Positions 24,544-24,811 of a stretch of DNA of 24,811 bases are shown here, piece by piece; position 1 is the first letter of the stretch, and every line of letters starts with the position of its first letter. The position numbers and the translations under genes were made by a program. Source of the stretch: an uncultured Bacillus sp. GTDB lineage: Bacteria; Bacillota; Bacilli; Bacillales_B; DSM-18226. The DNA lies in assembly GCF_946478885.1 (NCBI RefSeq), contig NZ_CAMLDX010000049.1:1-24811 (forward strand), read 5' to 3'. The notes under the pieces are model-generated. The model was not told the DNA's origin and did no database searches. It worked only from the letters and a program-made list of their open reading frames with translations.

Positions 24544-24811
24544 TGCTTATAGAGGATGCTCTAAAGGATTATAAGTGTTATTGCAAAATTAAAGAGTTTA
24601 CAGAAAAAACAATGAAGAATAAAAATCAAGAATATAAGCAGATAAAGCGTTACCTTGTGGAAAAAAGGGGAATCAATGAAATTGAAAATGTAACGAAATA
24701 TGACCTACAGGCATATGTGAGGTTAAAGCAAAAAGATGGTCTGAAACCTGTAAGTATACATTCAATGTTTAGAAATATTAAAGCCTTCTTTGCATGGTGC
24801 GAAACACAAGG
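24543..24811 (+). CDS. Tyrosine recombinase / phage-type integrase, N-terminal part (runs off the window)
   Basis: The visible 89 codons encode a helical, lysine-rich segment (ENVTKYDLQAYVRLKQKDGL, then VSIHSMFRNIKAFFAWCETQG, shown in parts) typical of the SAM-like core-binding domain at the N-terminus of XerC/phage integrases. The catalytic domain with the Arg-His-Arg-Tyr residues would lie past the end, so activity cannot be judged. GTG at 24543 has GGTGG (24531-24535) seven bases upstream, inside the 3' arm of the terminator hairpin. Its position next to yneF is not usual for Bacillus and suggests the edge of an inserted element. Confidence 0.65.
   Translation, partial: MLIEDALKDYKCYCKIKEFTEKTMKNKNQEYKQIKRYLVEKRGINEIENVTKYDLQAYVRLKQKDGLKPVSIHSMFRNIKAFFAWCETQ

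Overview
The window looks like the chromosome of an endospore-forming Bacillaceae (Bacillus, Neobacillus or Mesobacillus type). The evidence is a low GC content, strong AGGAGG ribosome sites with frequent TTG and GTG starts, the sporulation genes spoVK and sirA, and blocks of gene order known from Bacillus subtilis: miaA-hfq-spoVK, hflX-ynbB-glnR-glnA, and lexA / yneA-yneB-ynzC-tkt-sirA-yneF. Species cannot be fixed from sequence alone.

Region by region: 1-1.7 kb carries a small deoxyribosyltransferase-like protein and an MreBH-type actin homologue (both minus). 2-4.5 kb is miaA-hfq and spoVK (plus). 4.6-7.8 kb is a minus-strand signalling operon: an RsbT-like kinase, a PAS histidine kinase fused in frame to a complete RsbR-like protein, and a second RsbR-like protein. 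8-12.2 kb holds an orphan ABC ATPase, hflX-ynbB and a ferritin-like protein (minus). 12.3-14.2 kb is the glnRA operon with a consensus promoter and GlnR boxes. 14.2-17.5 kb is des-desK-desR, the membrane-fluidity module, with a perfect dyad upstream of the des promoter. 17.5-19.7 kb is the SOS locus: lexA divergent from yneA-yneB-ynzC, with three LexA boxes between them. 19.9-24.4 kb is tkt, a BASS-family transporter (minus), sirA and yneF. The window ends inside the N-terminal part of a tyrosine recombinase, which hints at a mobile element beyond the edge.

The most unusual item is the 4.6-7.8 kb operon. The fusion contains an internal consensus Shine-Dalgarno and ATG exactly where the RsbR part begins, so it may make both a 620-residue kinase-RsbR and a 283-residue free RsbR. 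The kinase part resembles sporulation phosphorelay kinases, and the RsbR parts keep both phosphorylatable threonines, so the locus may join a stressosome-type sensor to a phosphorelay.

A second theme is a family of three dispersed palindromic elements (about 105-125 bp, ends GGTGTCAGGC / GCCTGACACC). All lie just after the stop codons of genes, two of them between convergent genes.
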